From the NCBI GenBank assembly GCA_964619125.1, contig CAZUCA010000001.1, forward strand, positions 51,058 to 115,057: a stretch of DNA of 64,000 bases, in the 5' to 3' direction. The first letter of the stretch is position 1, and the number at the start of each line of letters is the position of its first letter. Positions 59,754 to 64,000 of this stretch are shown here, piece after piece. This DNA is from Owenweeksia sp964619125 (GTDB lineage Bacteria > Bacteroidota > Bacteroidia > Flavobacteriales > Schleiferiaceae). A program made the position numbers and the translations under genes. A model generated the notes under the pieces. That model was not told the origin of the DNA. It was given only the letters and a program-made list of their open reading frames with translations, and made no database searches.

Positions 59754-59874
59754 TGATCACTTTAACCAGCGCCGGTGCTTCGGGTTTAGGGCAATCTAAT
59801 TCCTTTATCAGCTCATCGAGAGCGCGGTTGCGGGTATGCTCGTTTCACCGTCCTTCCTCTTTGGCGCCCTAAGC

Positions 59875-60969
59875 TTAAAGGAGTTTAATTTCAAAAATTC
59901 GCTTGTCGATTGCCACCCGCCAGTGGCCAGGGGCCATTTGAAAGCTGTCTTCGAAGCCCAGTTCCATCATATTGGTGGTGGTTTCTGAAGCCGCCTGCCA
60001 GCTGACACCACCATCATTGGTGCCGGTAAAGCGGTCACTACTAAAGGGGTAGTCAACCGGGCAATTACCGATAGTCTCCAATGCCAGTAAGGTGTTAGCG
60101 TCCTTAAAGCCCACCACTTTACTCCAGTTGGGTAGCACCTTTTTCCAGTTACTGCCACCGTCAGTGGTTTTTTGCAAGCCCTCGTAAGTGGAAAGTAGCC
60201 AATCACTGTCGTTGATAAGCGTCAATTGGATGGGACCGTGGTGCGTGGGAGGAACCTTAATGGTCTCCAGGAAATCTCCACTGGTATCGATTACCAGAAT
60301 TTGTTTATCAATGCTCAGGAAATAGAGCTTGTCTTTATAGAGCTGAAATTCTGCTCTGGTACGCTGACTATGATAATCAGGCAAATTAAAAAGGGTATCC
60401 CAGCTTTGGCCATTATCCTGAGATCGCATCAGCTGTTGATTGCCCTCGGGAAATTTCAGCAGCATGGCGTACAGGTTGCCAGCATCATCATATTGCGGAT
60501 AGTATAAGTCACCCATCAGGGAATTGTAGTGTACTTCTTGCCAGTTCGCACCACCATCCTGGGTTTTCAGCACAACACATGGTCGGTTACAGTCAGCATC
60601 AGGACAGTCATACCTAAGGGTAATCAGTCCGTGGTTTTCATCTGTAAACACCATTTGCAATGGTTCCTGGGGAACATCAATCTCCAGGGGTTGCCAGCTA
60701 TGCCCACCATCGGTGGTTTTAAAAACCCGCACATAACCGCCATAATTCTGATTGGCCAGGGCGTAGCCTAGCTGATCATTAAGAAATTGAATTGAACGCA
60801 CACTCCCGTCAATGTCGATGCTGCCCAGTTCCTTGAAGTGAAAACCGGGAGGACTCAAAATATCTGTTTTCACTTCACACATTTTGTCGTGCTGCTCTGC
60901 CATGCTAGCTGATTTCTGGCAGGCAAGGAGGCCGAAAGCCAAAAAGGAAAGAAGGACAATACTTTTCAT
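59875..60969 (-). CDS. Lipoprotein with BNR/YCF48-like beta-propeller repeats
   Basis: 364 residues from the ATG at 60969 (lipobox LLAC). At least five repeats carry the Asp-box pattern S/TxDxGxxW: KTTDGGHSW, KTQDGGANW, RSQDNGQSW, KTTDGGSNW and GTNDGGVSW, spaced about 50-70 residues. This gives a beta propeller of sialidase/YCF48 type. A surface or periplasmic lipoprotein; ligand unknown. Confidence 0.85.
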   Translation of the reverse strand: MKSIVLLSFLAFGLLACQKSASMAEQHDKMCEVKTDILSPPGFHFKELGSIDIDGSVRSIQFLNDQLGYALANQNYGGYVRVFKTTDGGHSWQPLEIDVPQEPLQMVFTDENHGLITLRYDCPDADCNRPCVVLKTQDGGANWQEVHYNSLMGDLYYPQYDDAGNLYAMLLKFPEGNQQLMRSQDNGQSWDTLFNLPDYHSQRTRAEFQLYKDKLYFLSIDKQILVIDTSGDFLETIKVPPTHHGPIQLTLINDSDWLLSTYEGLQKTTDGGSNWKKVLPNWSKVVGFKDANTLLALETIGNCPVDYPFSSDRFTGTNDGGVSWQAASETTTNMMELGFEDSFQMAPGHWRVAIDKRIFEIKLL

Positions 60970-61103
60970 AAAATACATTTGCTACTAAAGAGTCTATTTT
61001 TTTGCTCAAACATTCTTTACAGACAATTATAGCTGCAATGGTTGTATAAAACCTGGCAATAAAATTGAAATTTTAAACTATCATTTCTGGCCGGTTTTTG
61101 CAC

Positions 61104-61601
61104 TTATTGTAGCTCCTTTAGCAGACCTTCCAGGTCGAGGTGTCGGGTGTACATGGCTACCCGTCCGTCTTCCTGCCGGGGCCAGTCTTCTTCGGGGCGA
61201 TCCCAGTAAAGCTCTACTCCGTTTTTATCAGGGTCTTCCAGATAAAGGGCTTCTGAAACGCCGTGGTCAGAGGCTCCGGTAAGTGGGTAGCTGGCCTGGC
61301 GGATCCGCTGGAGAATGGCCGCCAGGTCGCGGCGGCTGGGGTAGAGGATAGCGGTATGAAAAAGCCCGGTGCTGTCGCCGGGCGGTGGCCCTCCATCTTT
61401 ACTGTACCAGGTGTTCAGCCCGATGTGATGGTGGTAACCGCCAGCTGAGACAAAGGCGGCATCTTCACCATAGGTACTGCTCAGTTCAAAACCCAGCAGG
61501 CCACAGTAAAAATCAAGTGATCGTTGTAAATCCGCTACTTTCAGGTGGACGTGACCGATGCGGGTGGCGGCGGGGATGCGGTAGTTTTGCTTGGCGGGCA
61601 T
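61104..61601 (-). CDS. VOC-family (glyoxalase/extradiol dioxygenase-like) enzyme
   Basis: 165 residues. Starts RIGHVHLKVADLQRSLDFYCGLLGF with the first metal His (H18-type). Then AGGYHHHIGLNTWYSKDG, and the final Glu in GVELYWDRPEEDW. This matches the CatE-like catechol 2,3-dioxygenase group in half-size form. The substrate is unknown. Confidence 0.88.
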   Translation of the reverse strand: MPAKQNYRIPAATRIGHVHLKVADLQRSLDFYCGLLGFELSSTYGEDAAFVSAGGYHHHIGLNTWYSKDGGPPPGDSTGLFHTAILYPSRRDLAAILQRIRQASYPLTGASDHGVSEALYLEDPDKNGVELYWDRPEEDWPRQEDGRVAMYTRHLDLEGLLKELQ

Positions 61602-61695
61602 AGTGCGGCTTTATTATCCTTCTAAAATAAAGGATTTAGCGCTATGCACCACTGCATGCTGCAGCCAGCGTTATTCTTCTAATTAGCCTGCTTTT

Positions 61696-62475
61696 TTATC
61701 GCTGCAGCAGATCACCATAGTTATTGCGATAGCCAAATTTATAATTTAGCTTAACGTTGATAAACAAGCCGGTGGGTTCGTATTCACCCTCAGGTTCTTC
61801 AGTGGTGAAATAATAACCATAGGCAGGATGGCTCCAGAATACCATGGTTTCAAGACCCCATCCTGCATCCTTGCGGTCCCAGCGAAACAAAGCACCCTGC
61901 CAGGGTTCCTGGTTTTCGTCCTCTTTAAAATTTTCCATCAGAAAAGCGAATTCCAAAGTGCTGCTGTGGCCGGCGTTAAACTTCAGCCCGAAGGCGTGCT
62001 GACGTATATCAGTGTACTTACTGTAGTGAACCTCTTCCTTTACTTCGCTAGCGTTACTGGCCCGGGGACGGTAGCCAATCACATTAACAAAACGGTTCTT
62101 AAGATGGTAAGTAAGGTAATTACCGTAGAACCCGAGGCCCATTTCACTTCCCCCCAGCTGGTAATAATAGCTGGTTCCTGGCCCAAGCCCTAAACTCCAC
62201 TCGTGCCGGTAGGTATAAAAGAAATTATCATGAAGAATGGGGCTAAAGCAAATCTCGCCGCTAACACCGGCGCTGGTACTCTGGTACTCCTCAAAGGTCT
62301 CATAGCCGGAAGCCTCTAAAGTGTTTTGCCGGGTAGGAACGCTCAGCACATTGGTGCTAACTCTGCCACTGAGCTCCAGGGAAGTTTTCTTTAGAAGGTT
62401 AGATGAGGTATTCGATTGACCAAAGAATACCAGAGGGAACAACAGTAGAAAATGAGTATAGATAGTTTTCTTCAT
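61696..62475 (-). CDS. Probable outer-membrane beta-barrel protein (259 residues)
   Basis: Signal peptide MKKTIYTHFLLLFPLVFFGQ, then alternating aromatic and polar strands rich in Tyr, Phe and Trp throughout, ending soon after a Tyr-rich strand (LFINVKLNYKFGYRN). No named family was recognised. It starts 3 bases after the next larger outer-membrane protein gene ends, so the two form an operon. Confidence 0.6.
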   Translation of the reverse strand: MKKTIYTHFLLLFPLVFFGQSNTSSNLLKKTSLELSGRVSTNVLSVPTRQNTLEASGYETFEEYQSTSAGVSGEICFSPILHDNFFYTYRHEWSLGLGPGTSYYYQLGGSEMGLGFYGNYLTYHLKNRFVNVIGYRPRASNASEVKEEVHYSKYTDIRQHAFGLKFNAGHSSTLEFAFLMENFKEDENQEPWQGALFRWDRKDAGWGLETMVFWSHPAYGYYFTTEEPEGEYEPTGLFINVKLNYKFGYRNNYGDLLQR

Positions 62476-62478
62476 AAC

Positions 62479-64000
62479 TTAAAATTGAAAGGCAAATTGG
62501 ATGGAAAGCTGATGGAGTAGGACGTCGCCTTTAAAAGCATCGCTATAATCCTGATTGTTAAAATCGGACACTATAAGACCGGTATTGACAGCACTGGTAC
62601 TACGTTCGTAAACAATACCAACCGAAGTGTTTTTATTGGTGCCGGGAATAGCCATACCTGCACCAATGCGATAGCTGCCGAAGGTATTCTTTAGCGGTAG
62701 TTCAACATATTCACTTACTTCCTCCGCTTTGAACAAACCGCTACGCCAGACCGGACGGTTATGGAAATAATAGTGAAACTTATAGCCTGTCTCGAGGTAG
62801 TAGCGAGCCAAAACTCCCGGTAAGTGAAAACGTACTGCCAGGGGGAGGTTAATACCGGCCCGGTTCACACTGGTAAAGTAATTAAACCGCACCCCTGTAT
62901 AGCTGCCATTTAGGCCAAGGCTTAGTCCGATACCTTTATACAGCTTTTGTACATACTTCACCCCTACCAGGTCAACCCCAATAAAGGGCTTGAGCGTATT
63001 GGTGCTGCTGGAATCAGAGGTGATCCAACTGAGGTTGGGTTGAAGTAGATTCAAGTAAAAACCTTCGTAGTCGCGAATACGCTTATATACGGCCTTCGGA
63101 TTATGAATCCGCAGGGCTGAATGGGGGAAGCGGTCAAAGCGTCGGTGGAAGTTAATATTGAACATAGTGCCGTTAAAGGTGGCTTCAGAGTGATAGTTGT
63201 AGCGGGCTTCACCTGAGCGGCGGTAATTAAATACCGCTTCGGCACCAAAACTGAAGCGGTTGCGCTTATTCCATTCAAGCCTGAGGCCCGGGGAGTGGCT
63301 GAAAACTGCGGCTCCAAAAACTGCATCTTCGAACATGGAAGAATGTCCGCTATTGCGCTCCAGGATGCCAAGAATTCCGAGGGTAGTAAAGTGTGAACCG
63401 CCATCGTATAGAAAGCGGAATTGTGGTCCCACGGTAATGCGGCTGTATGCTGCTCCGGACTTACCTCCTCCATATTCGCCGTCCTCGATCCAGGGATTGT
63501 GGTGGATTACGCGGATACCTTGACGAAAAGCGGCATAAAGCTGCATGTTGTCCCCGCCTATATAGCCTTGCAGGGAGTAATTTCCTCCATAACTGAATTG
63601 TTCGAATAAGAGCCCGTGGCCAGCAAACAAATCGAGGGAACCCCCCAGTCCGAAACCATCGGAATAAATGGGCCAATATTCCATGCCCAGGCCCATTTCC
63701 AGGGTGAAGCTTTGAAAATTTTTCGTCGAGGTATTGGTGCCGTAAGAATTGCCATTGTAGGTTTCATTTTCAGAATTGGTAAACATGGGCAGTGATGAAA
63801 AGCCATAGCCCAGCCGGGTAGTGAACATGTTACCGGGGCCAGCCATCTTGCTGTTGGAGGTTTCTTTGGACATATTGCCGTAGATAAGCTTTCCAAGCAT
63901 CAGGTGAACCAGTAAGGCCTGGGCACCCATTTCGCTGGCGGCGTTCATATTCTCCTGGGTGGCCGCATTGCGATTTTCCCAATAATCAGCTACCCGTTCC
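62479..64000 (-). CDS. Probable outer-membrane protein, N-terminus beyond window
   Basis: At least 507 codons; the frame stays open to the right edge (ERVADYWENRN at the edge), so the true start lies outside. The sequence has many aromatic beta strands (LEMGLGMEYWPIYSDGFGLG, SLDLFAGHGLLFEQFSYG) and ends LSIQFAFQF with a terminal Phe, consistent with a Bam-assembled barrel. No family was recognised. It is upstream of the 259-residue protein in an operon, with a 3-base gap. Confidence 0.65.
   Translation of the reverse strand, partial: ERVADYWENRNAATQENMNAASEMGAQALLVHLMLGKLIYGNMSKETSNSKMAGPGNMFTTRLGYGFSSLPMFTNSENETYNGNSYGTNTSTKNFQSFTLEMGLGMEYWPIYSDGFGLGGSLDLFAGHGLLFEQFSYGGNYSLQGYIGGDNMQLYAAFRQGIRVIHHNPWIEDGEYGGGKSGAAYSRITVGPQFRFLYDGGSHFTTLGILGILERNSGHSSMFEDAVFGAAVFSHSPGLRLEWNKRNRFSFGAEAVFNYRRSGEARYNYHSEATFNGTMFNINFHRRFDRFPHSALRIHNPKAVYKRIRDYEGFYLNLLQPNLSWITSDSSSTNTLKPFIGVDLVGVKYVQKLYKGIGLSLGLNGSYTGVRFNYFTSVNRAGINLPLAVRFHLPGVLARYYLETGYKFHYYFHNRPVWRSGLFKAEEVSEYVELPLKNTFGSYRIGAGMAIPGTNKNTSVGIVYERSTSAVNTGLIVSDFNNQDYSDAFKGDVLLHQLSIQFAFQF

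Noticed and set aside
59766..59860. Minus-strand coding-like stretch (RNRALDELIKELDCP) between the BNR lipoprotein and DoxX genes
   Set aside because: Codon pattern looks coding, but a TGA lies directly before it, there is no start codon, and only about 40 codons are open. Possibly a gene remnant, but unsupported.

Overview
The window reads as chromosomal DNA of a marine-type Bacteroidota, most likely order Flavobacteriales (Cryomorphaceae/Schleiferiaceae-like). The evidence is convergent. Several secreted proteins end in type IX secretion (T9SS) sorting domains. Promoters carry the Bacteroidota -7 element TAnnTTTG instead of a TATAAT box, and start codons lack clear Shine-Dalgarno sequences. 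The primary sigma factor is the short type (287 aa) without region 1.1. The tmRNA tag ends ENNFALAA. The iron operon DUF4856 / imelysin / HTTM / TonB receptor is typical of this phylum. The genus-level guess is inference only.

Layout. 1-3920 (minus): an iron-acquisition operon (DUF4856 lipoprotein, imelysin-like lipoprotein, HTTM membrane protein, start of a TonB-dependent receptor) behind an operator/promoter at 3927-4005. Beside it on the plus strand is a candidate small RNA (about 4089-4216). 4233-7481: three surface-polysaccharide genes (epimerase, glycosyltransferase, NodB deacetylase). 7557-15086 (minus): seven-gene haem operon hemA-C-D-E-F-B-L; divergent from it are an AraC regulator and hemH (15273-17270). 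The divergent promoter region holds a palindrome of the same type as the iron operon operator, which suggests one iron-responsive regulon. 17442-23846: T9SS cargo, including a roughly 1815-residue multidomain adhesin-like protein. 24590-28268: typA, a SnoaL-like protein, DUF3307 and SatD with a palindromic operator. 28430-33099: a PKD-repeat T9SS protein, then an ECF sigma factor translationally coupled to an unusual protein with an inner-membrane anchor, a long linker and an outer-membrane barrel. 33183-40715: rhodanese, sbcCD and a large T9SS protein. 40716-41786 is a decayed intergenic region with repeated hairpins and a GIY-YIG remnant; it abuts the tmRNA gene (41787-42187). 42255-45319: a saccharopine-dehydrogenase-like enzyme and an acyltransferase pair resembling the GlsA/GlsB (OlsA/OlsB) amino-acid-lipid enzymes. 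45380-54156 (minus): housekeeping genes rpe, rpoD, pnp, rpsO, accD, class I fructose-bisphosphate aldolase and a TamL-like assembly factor. 54197-64000: small genes for an rRNA methyltransferase, DMT exporter, CorA-like channel, GNAT, DUF1059, glutathione peroxidase, DoxX, a BNR-repeat lipoprotein, a VOC enzyme and two outer-membrane proteins, the last running off the window.

How it fits together. The left third is about iron: uptake through the TonB receptor operon, and use through a nearly complete haem pathway from glutamyl-tRNA to haem. Protoporphyrinogen oxidase is the one step not seen here. The middle is envelope biology: T9SS cargo, a sigma/barrel signalling pair and aminolipid synthesis. 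The right is mostly core metabolism and stress genes. No CRISPR array, intact insertion sequence, prophage or ordinary tRNA gene was seen.
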